A stretch of 25,328 nt of DNA from Moraxellaceae bacterium UBA2477. Its GTDB lineage: Bacteria > Pseudomonadota > Gammaproteobacteria > Pseudomonadales > Moraxellaceae. Shown one piece after another: positions 14,481-21,671 of this stretch (positions are counted from its first letter, which is position 1; each line of letters opens with the position of its first letter). The position numbers and the translations under genes were made by a program. The stretch is taken from NCBI GenBank assembly GCA_002342025.1, contig DDPD01000011.1, positions 1-25,328 of the forward strand. The letters are read 5' to 3'. Below the pieces are notes generated by a model. It did no database searches, was not told where the DNA came from, and worked only from the letters and a program-made list of their open reading frames with translations.

Positions 14481-15869
14481 ATGACCGATCGCCCCGCAGA
14501 TACCCGTCGCAAAGCCTACGTCCTTGATACCAACGTCCTGATTCACGATCCCAACGCCCTGCTGAACTTCGAAGAACACCAAATTCTTATTCCCATGACC
14601 GTGTTAGAGGAGCTGGATAAGCTCAAGTCTGGCAAGGCCTCCGTCTCTGCAGAGTGCCGTGCGGCTATCCGCATGATTGACCGTGTGCTGGGCTCGGCCG
14701 AACCGGAGCAGATTCGGCAGGGTGTGCCGATTTGGCGGGATGCTGAGCGCAAGTACTTGGGCACGCTGTCGGTGCTCATGGATCAGCCCGAAGGTGGCGT
14801 ACAGACCTTGGCGAACTCTCTCAACGACAACAAAATCATCAATCTCTTGGTGTCGCTGCAGGTAGCAGATCAGCAGACGCGTATCGTGTTAGTGACCAAG
14901 GACATCAATATGCGCTTAAAGGCGCGGGCCTGCGGGTTGGCGTCTGAGGATTACACGAACGACCAGCTGGTGTCGGATGTAAAGCAGCTCTCTAAAGGCT
15001 ATGCCGAATTTGAAGGCTCATTTTGGGAGCGCTTCAGCGGGGTAGAAACCGTTCAGGCCATTGGCGAAACTCGGCATTATTTACGGCGTGAAGATTGGGA
15101 TGCCCCCGTGTTCGCCAACCAATTTGTGGTGGATGAACAGGGCTTTATTGGCCGCGTTCTGTCTGTCAGTGCCGAACAGATTGTGTTGCGTAATATGAGC
15201 CATGAGCGATTGATGAATCAGGAAGTGTGGGGGCTGCGGCCACACAATATTCATCAGGCCATGGCGCTGGATCTGTTGCGCGATCCCTCGGTTCACTTGG
15301 TGTCATTAACGGGGCCGGCGGGATCGGGTAAGACGATTTTGGCGCTGGCAACGGCGATCGAGCAGAGCATTGAGGAAAAACGCTTTAACAAAATTATTGC
15401 AACGCGCTCCACCCCGCCGCTGGCGGAAGAGCACGGCTTTTTGCCAGGCACTGAAGAAGAAAAAATGGATCCGTGGCTGGGCGCCATTAGCGACAACATT
15501 GAAGCGCTGCATTTGCACGACGAAAGCCCCAAGGGCTCCATCGCCTATGTAAAGGAGCGCGCCAACATTCAATTTAAGGCGCTTAACTACATTCGCGGCC
15601 GCAGCTTTCAACGCGCCCTGATTTTGATTGATGAATGTCAAAACCTCACGCCGCATCAGATGAAAGCCATCATTACTCGAGCCGGCGAGGGCTCGAAGGT
15701 GATTTGTTTGGGCAATTTGGCTCAAATTGATACGCCGTATCTGACGCCAACAAGTTCGGGATTGACCTATATGTGCGAGCGTTTTAAAGGCTTTGCTCAT
15801 GGCGGTCATATCCAGTTAGAGGGCTCGCCACGCTCGGTATTGGCCGAGTACGCGGAAAACAACCTGTAA
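14481..15869 (+). CDS. PIN domain-PhoH ATPase fusion (PhoH2 type)
   Basis: The 462-residue protein joins an N-terminal PIN ribonuclease domain to a C-terminal PhoH P-loop ATPase, the PhoH2 architecture, for which RNA helicase and ribonuclease activities have been described in other bacteria. PIN residues: Asp16 in YVLDTNVLIHDP, Glu44 in VLEELDKL, and VTKDINMR (138-145) with Asp141. The ATPase part has Walker A GPAGSGKT (278-285), EEEKMDPW (325-332) and Walker B LILIDECQN (380-388). The RNA target is unknown. The ATG at 14481 is chosen because GGAGG sits 7 bases upstream; an in-frame TTG at 14475 is less likely. The leader contains alternative hairpins. The next gene, speC, is 215 bases away with its own structured leader, so co-transcription is uncertain. 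Confidence 0.94.
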   Translation: MTDRPADTRRKAYVLDTNVLIHDPNALLNFEEHQILIPMTVLEELDKLKSGKASVSAECRAAIRMIDRVLGSAEPEQIRQGVPIWRDAERKYLGTLSVLMDQPEGGVQTLANSLNDNKIINLLVSLQVADQQTRIVLVTKDINMRLKARACGLASEDYTNDQLVSDVKQLSKGYAEFEGSFWERFSGVETVQAIGETRHYLRREDWDAPVFANQFVVDEQGFIGRVLSVSAEQIVLRNMSHERLMNQEVWGLRPHNIHQAMALDLLRDPSVHLVSLTGPAGSGKTILALATAIEQSIEEKRFNKIIATRSTPPLAEEHGFLPGTEEEKMDPWLGAISDNIEALHLHDESPKGSIAYVKERANIQFKALNYIRGRSFQRALILIDECQNLTPHQMKAIITRAGEGSKVICLGNLAQIDTPYLTPTSSGLTYMCERFKGFAHGGHIQLEGSPRSVLAEYAENNL

Positions 15870-15880
15870 TGCGCTGGAAG

Positions 15881-15916
15881 GCGGGGGTACAGAAATATTT
15901 TTCGGTAGCCCCCTGC
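15881..15916 (+). terminator. Imperfect stem-loop just after the PIN-PhoH gene
   Basis: GCGGGGG (15881-15887) pairs with CCCCCTGC (15910-15916, with one G-U pair). Inside are TAC/GTA and GAAA/TTTC pairs, closing on a TATT loop, with a 2-base bulge. It begins 11 bases after the stop. There is no proper U-tract, so it may stabilise the 3' end or assist termination rather than act alone. Confidence 0.45.
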
Positions 15917-15920
15917 ATTC

Positions 15921-15947
15921 TTGATTGTGTCATCTTTTGGCTTTAAC
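15921..15947 (+). promoter_or_regulatory. Weak candidate promoter for speC
   Basis: TTGATT (15921-15926) and TTTAAC (15942-15947) each match the sigma70 boxes at four of six positions, but the spacer is only 15 bases. If used, the speC leader would be about 130 bases and would include the terminator-like hairpin at 16011-16061. Low certainty. Confidence 0.25.
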
Positions 15948-16010
15948 CTTCGCCGCGTCAGAGCCAGGGCGAACAAGCCGTCGAGCAGCGCAGCAACCTG
16001 ACACCGAATG

Positions 16011-16061
16011 AGCCTCTAGTGACCGTTGTGCGACAGTCGAGCTAGGGGCTTTTGTCTTTTT
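16011..16061 (+). terminator. Terminator-like hairpin in the speC leader
   Basis: AGCCTCTAG (16011-16019) pairs with CTAGGGGCT (16042-16050), 9 pairs with one G-U. An inner stem, GAC/GTC plus GTT/GAC around GTGC with one mismatch, lies inside. The T-rich run TTTGTCTTTTT (16051-16061) follows. The structure ends only 23 bases before the speC ATG. It could end the PIN-PhoH transcript or attenuate speC. Confidence 0.6.
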
Positions 16062-16084
16062 CATGACCTTTGGGATATTTGCAC

Positions 16085-17257
16085 ATGCGCCTTTCTGACT
16101 ACTGCTCCGATGCCGAGTGGGCGAAGATCAAAAAGCTGGCTGATGAGAAGGAAACGCCGTTTCTCGTCGTCGACCTCGAAATCATTAAACAAAAGTATGT
16201 TGAGTTAACAACCTGCTTTCCTGCCGCAAAAGTGCACTACGCGCTGAAGGCCAACCCGGGTCAGCCAGTGATTGAGCTGTTGCGCGACCTCGGTTCCAAC
16301 TTTGACTGTGCGTCGAAGTTTGAGCTCAGCAAGGTGCTAGACAGTGGCGTTTCGCCGGACCGTGTGTCTTACGGCAACACCATCAAGAAGGCCGCGCATG
16401 TGAAGTGGGCCTACGAGCAAGGCATCCGCCTGTTCGCCACCGACTCCAAAGCTGACTTGCAGAACATTGCGGAATACGCGCCTGGCTCGAAAATTTTCGT
16501 GCGTATTTTGGTAGAAGGCGGTGAGACTGCCGAATGGCCGCTGTCGCGTAAGTTCGGCTGCCACCCGGATATGGCCATTGATTTGCTGGTGCAGGCCAAG
16601 AACCAAGGCTTGATTCCTTACGGCATCTCCTTCCACGTCGGCTCGCAGCAGAAAGACATCGCGGTTTGGGATGCGGCGTTGTCGAAAGTGAAGTACATGT
16701 TCGACTGGATGAAGTTCGAAGAAGATGTGTCGCTGAAGATGATTAATCTCGGTGGCGGCTTCCCTGCTAACTACATTTCGGAAGTTAACCCGATTCAAGT
16801 TTACGCCGAAGAAATCAACCGCTACCTGCGCGATGACTACGGTGATGACGTGCCGGAAATCATTCTCGAGCCAGGCCGTTCGCTGGTTGGTGAGTCCGGT
16901 GTACTGGTTTCGGAAGTCGTGCTGATTTCGCGCAAGTCGCGTACCGACTTGAAGCGCTGGGTCTATACCGACGTGGGTCTGTTCCAAGGTTTGATGGAAA
17001 CCATGGGCGAGTCGATCAAGTACCCGATCTACACGGAGAAGATGGACGAGCATGGCAACCAGGAAGGCAGCGTTGTGCTCGCCGGCCCAACCTGCGACTC
17101 CACCGACATCATGTACGAAAATGTTGGCTACCACCTGCCGCTGAGCTTGGCGCCACGCGATCGTCTGTACTGGATGACCACGGGTGCGTACACGAACTCG
17201 TACAGCTCGGTCGAGTTCAACGGCTTCCCGCCGCTGCAAACCTTCTATGTGAAGTAA
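16085..17257 (+). CDS. speC: PLP-dependent ornithine decarboxylase (alanine-racemase fold)
   Basis: The enzyme decarboxylates ornithine to putrescine at the start of polyamine synthesis. The 390-residue protein is very like the Pseudomonas-type fold-III ornithine decarboxylase: PLP lysine K55 in HYALKANPG, RVSYGNTIKK (93-102), DWPLSRKFG-like EWPLSRKFG (150-158), FHVGSQQ (183-189), glycine loop NLGGGFPANY (221-230), LEPGRSL (261-267) and AGPTCDSTDIMYE (333-345) with catalytic Cys337. Some relatives also accept lysine, so dual specificity is possible. The ATG at 16085 is chosen from the MRLSDY N-terminus, with a GGGA 9 bases upstream. A TTG 15 bases earlier is less likely. Codons strongly favour C- and G-ending forms, suggesting high expression. 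It is preceded by a terminator-like hairpin and followed by a strong terminator. Confidence 0.94.
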   Translation: MRLSDYCSDAEWAKIKKLADEKETPFLVVDLEIIKQKYVELTTCFPAAKVHYALKANPGQPVIELLRDLGSNFDCASKFELSKVLDSGVSPDRVSYGNTIKKAAHVKWAYEQGIRLFATDSKADLQNIAEYAPGSKIFVRILVEGGETAEWPLSRKFGCHPDMAIDLLVQAKNQGLIPYGISFHVGSQQKDIAVWDAALSKVKYMFDWMKFEEDVSLKMINLGGGFPANYISEVNPIQVYAEEINRYLRDDYGDDVPEIILEPGRSLVGESGVLVSEVVLISRKSRTDLKRWVYTDVGLFQGLMETMGESIKYPIYTEKMDEHGNQEGSVVLAGPTCDSTDIMYENVGYHLPLSLAPRDRLYWMTTGAYTNSYSSVEFNGFPPLQTFYVK

Positions 17258-17272
17258 GCTGTCAGTGTGATG

Positions 17273-17304
17273 AAAAAAGGCCCGCCATGAGCGGGCCTTT
17301 TTTT
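17273..17304. terminator. Bidirectional intrinsic terminator between speC and the Kef antiporter gene
   Basis: GGCCCGC (17279-17285), a 5-base loop and GCGGGCC (17291-17297) form a perfect 7-bp GC stem followed by T7 (17298-17304) and preceded by A6 (17273-17278). It can serve speC on the plus strand and the converging kef gene on the minus strand. Confidence 0.93.
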
Positions 17305-17337
17305 GCATTAAGTTTCAGCCTGTTCAGTCGCTACTGA

Positions 17338-19143
17338 CTAGTCCTTAGGTGGTTCATAAGAAGCCTCTTTTGTCTTTTTGGCCGCCCGACTATCACTTTC
17401 AAAGAGTCCCTCTAATTCACGCATGGCCTGTTTGGCGCTCTCCACCAATGCCGATTCGTTCTTGTAAATCGCTTGCTGTCTCAGCATGAGCTGATCGTCA
17501 TACTCTCTGAATCGGTTAACGCTCAGGTCAGCATTAACTTTGTTAAAACCAATGTTAATTAAGACATCTCGGGCCATTTCTAAGCTGGTACCCAGAGTTT
17601 CACGATGCACCACATTAATGCCGAGGTCCATGAGTCGATACGCATGCATGCGATCGCGGGCTCGCGCGAAGATCGGTAGTTTAGGGAAGTAGTGGCGAAC
17701 GATTTGCGCCGTGCGTAGTGACTCTTCAACATCGTCGATGGCGAGTACCAGTAGTTTTGCTTTTGCAGCGCCAGCGGCTTCTAGCAATGCCAAATTATCG
17801 AGCTTGCCGTAGAAGACGGGATTGCCGAATCGACGCACAAAGTCGACTTGGCGCGCACTGCTTTCTAAGGCAACGAACTGAATCCGATGGACGCGCAAAA
17901 CGCGGGCGATGATTTGCCCGACACGACCAAAGCCAGCAATGATGACCTCATGCTCCGGCATGTCTTCGAGTGAATCAAACTTGCGCTCTTCGCGCCCACT
18001 CCAATGCGGTTCCAGAACGTGTTCTAAGAGCCAAAAACCAATAGGTGTTAACGCCATCGATAGCGTGACAATAAGTACGAGGCTCTCGCCTAAGGTGGAT
18101 GACATCAGCCCGAGGCCGACAGCGCTGGTAAACACAATAAATGCAAACTCCCCACCTTGCGGAAGTGTGACGCCCAGACGAATAGAGGTTTGCAGGTCGT
18201 TGCCATGCCAGCGCCCTAAGAGACCCAATATCAGTCCTTTAACAAGCATCAAGCCGAGTGCGCCCAAAATGATCCAGTGGGGCTTTTCGATTAACAGGGG
18301 CAGGTTGGCGGTCATGCCTACCGACATAAAGAATAGACCGAGCAAGAGCCCTTTAAACGGTTGGATTTGAGCTTCTAGTTCGTGCCGATACTCACTGTCG
18401 GCTAACAGCATTCCGGCTAAGAATGCGCCCAGCGACATGGAGAGATGTATGGAGTCCATCAGCCAAGTCACACCCACAATAATGAAGAGTGCGGTACCTG
18501 TGAACAGCTCGGGTGTATGACTGTTTGCGATGAAGCGGAAGGCGGGTCGCACGAGAAAGCGGCTGGCCAGAATAAGGCCGGCAAATGCCAGTAGAACGGG
18601 GCCCCAATTGGGTATGTCGTGCTCTGCGGAACCACTTGTGGCCAGCAGCGGCATTAGGGCTAGCAAAGGGATCACGGCCAAATCTTGAAAAAGCAAAATA
18701 GCAAACGCTTGTCGGCCATGACGGGCGCTTAGCTGATTTTTTTCGGCCAGTAACTGAAGGGCAAACGCCGTTGAGGACATCGCCAGACCCGCACCGGCGA
18801 TGAGGCTGACCGTTGGGCTCTCGCCCCATAGCCAGAGTATGCCGCCGAGCAATACGGTGGTAACGACCACTTGGAGGCCACCCAGGCCAAAAACAGAGCG
18901 CCTTAGTACCCATAGTCGACTGGGCTCTAGCTCTAGTCCAATTAAAAACAGCAGCATGGCGACGCCATATTCTGCAATTTCGACCACGCCAGTGGTGTTT
19001 TCAATAAGGCCTGACACATGCGGACCGATGAAAATACCCGCGAGCAAATAGCCGATGACGGCAGGAAGGCCGCTACGTTTGGCCAGCGGCACCACAATTA
19101 AGGCGATGCCCAATAAAAAAGCGATGGATTCAATGCCCTGCAT
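17338..19143 (-). CDS. kefB: Kef-type K+/H+ antiporter (CPA2 family, KefB/KefC-like)
   Basis: The 601-residue inner-membrane protein matches KefB/KefC in size and layout. An N-terminal CPA2 exchanger of about 12 helices (1-375) contains GYLLAGIFIGP (31-41), LFLIGLELEP (65-74), MSSTAFALQLL (122-132) and LLFQDLAVIPL (150-160) with the ion-binding Asp154. A regulatory loop, DSEYRHELEAQIQPFKGLLLG (given by its QPFKGLLLG core, 261-269), follows. The C-terminal RCK_N/TrkA-N nucleotide-binding domain has IIAGFGRVGQ (401-410) and acidic Glu427. Kef systems efflux potassium and acidify the cytoplasm in response to electrophile-glutathione adducts. KefF/KefG ancillary genes are not adjacent, and KefB versus KefC cannot be decided here. 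GAGGAG precedes the ATG by about 11 bases, a long spacing. A GST gene nearby on the same strand is suggestive but not linked. Confidence 0.9.
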   Translation of the reverse strand: MQGIESIAFLLGIALIVVPLAKRSGLPAVIGYLLAGIFIGPHVSGLIENTTGVVEIAEYGVAMLLFLIGLELEPSRLWVLRRSVFGLGGLQVVVTTVLLGGILWLWGESPTVSLIAGAGLAMSSTAFALQLLAEKNQLSARHGRQAFAILLFQDLAVIPLLALMPLLATSGSAEHDIPNWGPVLLAFAGLILASRFLVRPAFRFIANSHTPELFTGTALFIIVGVTWLMDSIHLSMSLGAFLAGMLLADSEYRHELEAQIQPFKGLLLGLFFMSVGMTANLPLLIEKPHWIILGALGLMLVKGLILGLLGRWHGNDLQTSIRLGVTLPQGGEFAFIVFTSAVGLGLMSSTLGESLVLIVTLSMALTPIGFWLLEHVLEPHWSGREERKFDSLEDMPEHEVIIAGFGRVGQIIARVLRVHRIQFVALESSARQVDFVRRFGNPVFYGKLDNLALLEAAGAAKAKLLVLAIDDVEESLRTAQIVRHYFPKLPIFARARDRMHAYRLMDLGINVVHRETLGTSLEMARDVLINIGFNKVNADLSVNRFREYDDQLMLRQQAIYKNESALVESAKQAMRELEGLFESDSRAAKKTKEASYEPPKD

Positions 19144-19251
19144 GGTGGTGTTTTCTCCTCAAGATTGATTTGTATCACAGCGTGCTGACAAACGGATGAT
19201 GGCAAACGCAACTTGGCGATGGTCTGAACGCCCAAGCGCGCTGACTGACGT

Positions 19252-19257
19252 TATAAT
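19252..19257 (+). promoter_or_regulatory. Consensus -10 box upstream of ppa
   Basis: A perfect TATAAT lies 36 bases before the ppa ATG. No -35 hexamer is recognisable at 16-18 bases, and there is no TGn extension. It is a plausible but incomplete promoter. Confidence 0.55.
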
Positions 19258-19293
19258 GCGCAGCAACTACCACCCTGTGCCTGAGGCCTAGAC

Positions 19294-19818
19294 ATGAGCT
19301 ACAACCAGATTCCTGCCGGCAAAGATGTTCCCAACGATATTTATGTCGTGATCGAAATTCCGGCCAACCACGCGCCGATCAAATACGAAATCGATAAGGA
19401 TGCCGATGCGCTCTTTGTTGACCGTTTTGTTGGCACCGCCATGTTCTATCCGGCGAACTACGGCTACATCCCGAACACCCTGTCGGAAGATGGCGATGCG
19501 CTCGACGTGCTCGTGGTCACGCCGTATCCGGTGGTGCCGGGTGCTGTGATTCGCTGCCGCCCGGTCGGCAAGCTGAAGATGGAAGACGAAGCCGGCATGG
19601 ACGCGAAGCTCATTGCTGTGCCGCACGACAAGCTCACGCCGCTGTACAAGCACGTGAAGGAATACACTGATCTGCCCGAGCTGCTGCTCAAGCAAATCGA
19701 GCATTTCTTTGCGCACTACAAGGATCTTGAGCCGGGCAAGTGGGTCAAAATCACGGGCTGGGAAGGCGCTGACGTAGCTAAAGAAGAAATTCTTAAGTCC
19801 ATCGAAGCCGCGAAGTAA
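19294..19818 (+). CDS. ppa: Inorganic pyrophosphatase (family I)
   Basis: Ppa hydrolyses pyrophosphate to two phosphates in the cytoplasm and so drives nucleotide, aminoacyl-tRNA and phosphoribosyl transfer reactions. The 174-residue protein has the family I pattern: IEIPANHAPIKYEIDKD (20-36), VDRFVGTAMFYPANYGYIP (42-60, including the substrate-binding YPANYG), the metal signature EDGDALDVLV (65-74) with its conserved aspartates, and KxxDKLTPLY near 107-117. Length is normal (about 175). GAGG lies 7 bases before the ATG. It is divergent from the kef gene and followed by a perfect terminator, so it is monocistronic. Codon choice is strongly biased, as expected of an abundant housekeeping enzyme. 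Confidence 0.98.
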   Translation: MSYNQIPAGKDVPNDIYVVIEIPANHAPIKYEIDKDADALFVDRFVGTAMFYPANYGYIPNTLSEDGDALDVLVVTPYPVVPGAVIRCRPVGKLKMEDEAGMDAKLIAVPHDKLTPLYKHVKEYTDLPELLLKQIEHFFAHYKDLEPGKWVKITGWEGADVAKEEILKSIEAAK

Positions 19819-19825
19819 GTCTTTG

Positions 19826-19865
19826 GCGGGAAACAGAATTTTTCTGTTTCCCGCTCGCTTTTTCT
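19826..19865 (+). terminator. Intrinsic terminator of ppa
   Basis: GCGGGAAACAGAA (19826-19838) and TTCTGTTTCCCGC (19842-19854) form a perfect 13-bp stem with a TTT loop, followed by a T-rich run ending near 19865. It starts 8 bases after the ppa stop. Confidence 0.9.
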
Positions 19866-20047
19866 GGTGCAATGCCGAAAAAGTGAACGATGAGTCACAA
19901 ATAGTTTACGTATCTTGTTTTATTGTCTGACAATTTCTAGCTCGACTTTTGCTAACCCTTCCTAAGATGCCCTCCAAGGATGCAGACATCAACGACGCCG
20001 TCGCTGAGTGCATTCAAGATTTTCCAACCTCGTTAAGGAGATGAAAA

Positions 20048-20449
20048 ATGGGTGAACTCAAGAACCTCGTTGCTGACAACCAAGATATCGTTGTTCGTGT
20101 AAAGGCCGCTGGCCGTCAGGCTGCAATGGCTGGTTTGGGTCTGGTTGAAGTACTGAAGGCTGAAGGCGAAAAGCTGCAAGCCATTGACTTCAACGCCAAG
20201 GGCGAAGAACTGAAAGCCAAGGCTCTCGAACTCAAGACCAAGCTGCAAGCTGTAGATGTTAAAGCTGAAGTAGAAGGCCTCAAGGCTCTCGACCTGAACG
20301 CTAAAGCAGAAGAGCTGAAGGCTTTGGCTGTAGAACTGAAGGGCAAGGTTCTGGCTGTAGACGCTAAAGCCGAAGTTGAAAAACTGCTGGCTGACGTACA
20401 GAAGTTATTTGCTGAGCTGGTCGCTAAGGGCGAACAGCGCGCTGCCTAA
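20048..20449 (+). CDS. Small helical protein with tandem 35-residue repeats, phasin-like
   Basis: The 133-residue protein is Ala/Lys/Glu/Leu-rich, has no Cys, Trp, Pro, His or Tyr, and is predicted to be nearly all amphipathic helix. Residues 23-42 (RQAAMAGLG ... EGEKL) recall the RKxxLAGLG...EG region of PhaF/PhaI-type phasins, which coat polyhydroxyalkanoate granules. Residues 43-77 and 78-112 are two adjacent 35-residue repeats, each with the order (L/V)xA(I/L)DxNAKxEELKA, ELKxK and AVDxKAEVE. A weaker third piece follows. An excellent SD (AAGGAG, 7 bases from the ATG) and biased codons indicate strong expression. No pha genes are in the window. Alternatives are an LEA- or apolipoprotein-like stress or lipid-binding protein. 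The coding call is firm; the function is inferred. Confidence 0.85.
   Translation: MGELKNLVADNQDIVVRVKAAGRQAAMAGLGLVEVLKAEGEKLQAIDFNAKGEELKAKALELKTKLQAVDVKAEVEGLKALDLNAKAEELKALAVELKGKVLAVDAKAEVEKLLADVQKLFAELVAKGEQRAA
20174..20383 (+). repeat. Two tandem 105-bp coding repeats in the phasin-like gene
   Basis: Copy 1 is 20174-20278 (residues 43-77) and copy 2 is 20279-20383 (78-112). They align without gaps at protein level, about two thirds identical by eye, and differ at many silent sites. This points to an old duplication kept by selection on the helix. Confidence 0.8.
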
Positions 20450-20469
20450 GCCTAGAGCTTAGTTGCGCC

Positions 20470-20510
20470 GATCGCCCTCACGGGCGATCAACTCCGCGTT
20501 CGCTGAACGC
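20470..20510 (+). repeat. Two perfect hairpins in the 3' UTR of the phasin-like gene
   Basis: Hairpin A is GATCGCCC (20470-20477), loop TCAC, GGGCGATC (20482-20489). Hairpin B is GCGTTC (20496-20501), loop GCT, GAACGC (20505-20510). Neither has a U-tract. They precede the terminator at 20533-20559 and may protect the mRNA 3' end or form part of a 3'-derived RNA. Confidence 0.65.
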
Positions 20511-20532
20511 AGATGCATGCAGTACCCTCTTG

Positions 20533-20559
20533 GGGCGGCGCTAGCCGCCCTTTTTTTTT
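20533..20559 (+). terminator. Intrinsic terminator of the phasin-like gene
   Basis: GGGCGGC (20533-20539), loop GCTA and GCCGCCC (20544-20550) form a perfect 7-bp stem followed by T9 (20551-20559). The unusually long T-run makes a strong terminator and would leave a U-rich RNA end. The GST gene ends 17 bases later on the other strand. Confidence 0.93.
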
Positions 20560-20575
20560 GGGTGAAAATTGTGAC

Positions 20576-21544
20576 TTAAATCGAGCCGAGTCGTTGACTC
20601 AACCAAGTTTGATCTGCTTCGCCAAACCTTTGAAAGCTTGCCTGAAGGTTTTGCCATGATTTAGCAGGGTATTTCTGAGCTGGTTGAGCAAAAACATGAC
20701 TGTGTAAGTCGACAGTGAAGGGGGTGTCCGCACCTAGGCTGAATGCGGCTGCATTGGCCTTAGCCCAAGGCAGGTAAGTGGCGCTGAGTTCATGCTCAAG
20801 CACAGGGAGTAATGTGCTCTCTAAACTTTCCCACTGTTCACAGGCCCCTTGGCCCAGCCCTGCAGGACTCATGCAACGTTCCACCCAAGCGGCTAAGTGG
20901 GTGAAGGGCTGTAATCGTGAGCGCGGCGTAGGGTCGCTATAAAATTCGTAATACATGCTTCCCAGCCCTAGATCGGCTGCGCTTAGTTGTTCGCCAAAAA
21001 TAAAAGAACGCGTTGCCAAATGTTTATTAAGCCGCGTAGCACTTTCCTGTAAATAGCGTTCGAGCAGGGGCTTGTTGGCCTCGGTACACCCCAAAGGCGC
21101 GCTTCTCGTCATCAAATGATTGCTAATTAAGGTGGCAAACTTGCTCGGATCGACGCCGGGCGGCACGCTAGCGGTGGCAATACGCATCCCCGCATCAATA
21201 CGGTCTGCTTCATAGTTCCAGCGATAATGAAACATGGGCTTGACTAGCCATTCGTCTGCGGCTTCTTCAAGGGCGTCGGACAAAAAGTTCAATACCGGGT
21301 CCGCTAAGCGAATGCTGGGGCTGGGGTGTGCTGCTTCGAGGTAGTCGAGCATGGGCGTGGAGTCTTGCATGGCGCCGCTAGGGGTAAGCAATAAGGGAAT
21401 CAGAGGAACCTTGGCGTGCTCACGAAACTCAGCCTCGTTAGCTTGCGATCGGAGTACCCACTCGAAGGGCAGCTGCTTGAAGCGGAGCAGGGCGCGGACC
21501 TTGACAGAGTAGGGTGAAACTTCCATGCCAAATAAACGGTACAT
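20576..21544 (-). CDS. Glutathione S-transferase family protein with extended C-terminus
   Basis: The 322-residue protein has an N-terminal thioredoxin-like GST domain (about 1-78): MYRLFGMEVSPYSVKVRALL with the candidate catalytic Ser10/Ser13, VPLIPLLLTPSG around the cis-Pro (46-57), and MQDSTPMLDYLE (59-70), whose D60/S62 fit the glutathione-binding site. A helical GST_C-type domain (about 85-230, with FIFGEQLSAADLGLGSMYYE) follows. A further stretch of about 90 residues lies beyond the usual end of GSTs, which are mostly 200-230 residues. The exact class and substrate are not clear. AGAG lies 9-10 bases upstream of the ATG. The gene stands alone between a terminator and a divergent solute-binding protein gene. 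Confidence 0.85.
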   Translation of the reverse strand: MYRLFGMEVSPYSVKVRALLRFKQLPFEWVLRSQANEAEFREHAKVPLIPLLLTPSGAMQDSTPMLDYLEAAHPSPSIRLADPVLNFLSDALEEAADEWLVKPMFHYRWNYEADRIDAGMRIATASVPPGVDPSKFATLISNHLMTRSAPLGCTEANKPLLERYLQESATRLNKHLATRSFIFGEQLSAADLGLGSMYYEFYSDPTPRSRLQPFTHLAAWVERCMSPAGLGQGACEQWESLESTLLPVLEHELSATYLPWAKANAAAFSLGADTPFTVDLHSHVFAQPAQKYPAKSWQNLQASFQRFGEADQTWLSQRLGSI

Positions 21545-21671
21545 AAACGAAATCTCTTAGGATGACTTGTGGGTCGAGACTATTGGGTTTGGTCGCGGTA
21601 TGGAATAGTCTGCTGTTCAAGTTTTAGCTGCATTTCGCTTAAAAATAAAAATAAACGGAAAGGAATCTAGG

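Noticed and set aside
16337..17308. A 323-codon open frame on the minus strand opposite speC
   Set aside because: It is a mirror of the strongly GC-biased speC codons. Its translation is rich in His/Arg/Val with no family pattern, and it runs through the speC terminator.
19288..19872. A 194-codon minus-strand frame opposite ppa
   Set aside because: It is antisense to a highly conserved, codon-biased gene, crosses the ppa terminator and resembles no protein.
19870..20040. A promoter for the phasin-like gene
   Set aside because: CTGACA at 19927-19932 is a fair -35, but no acceptable -10 lies at 16-18 bases, so I did not list it.
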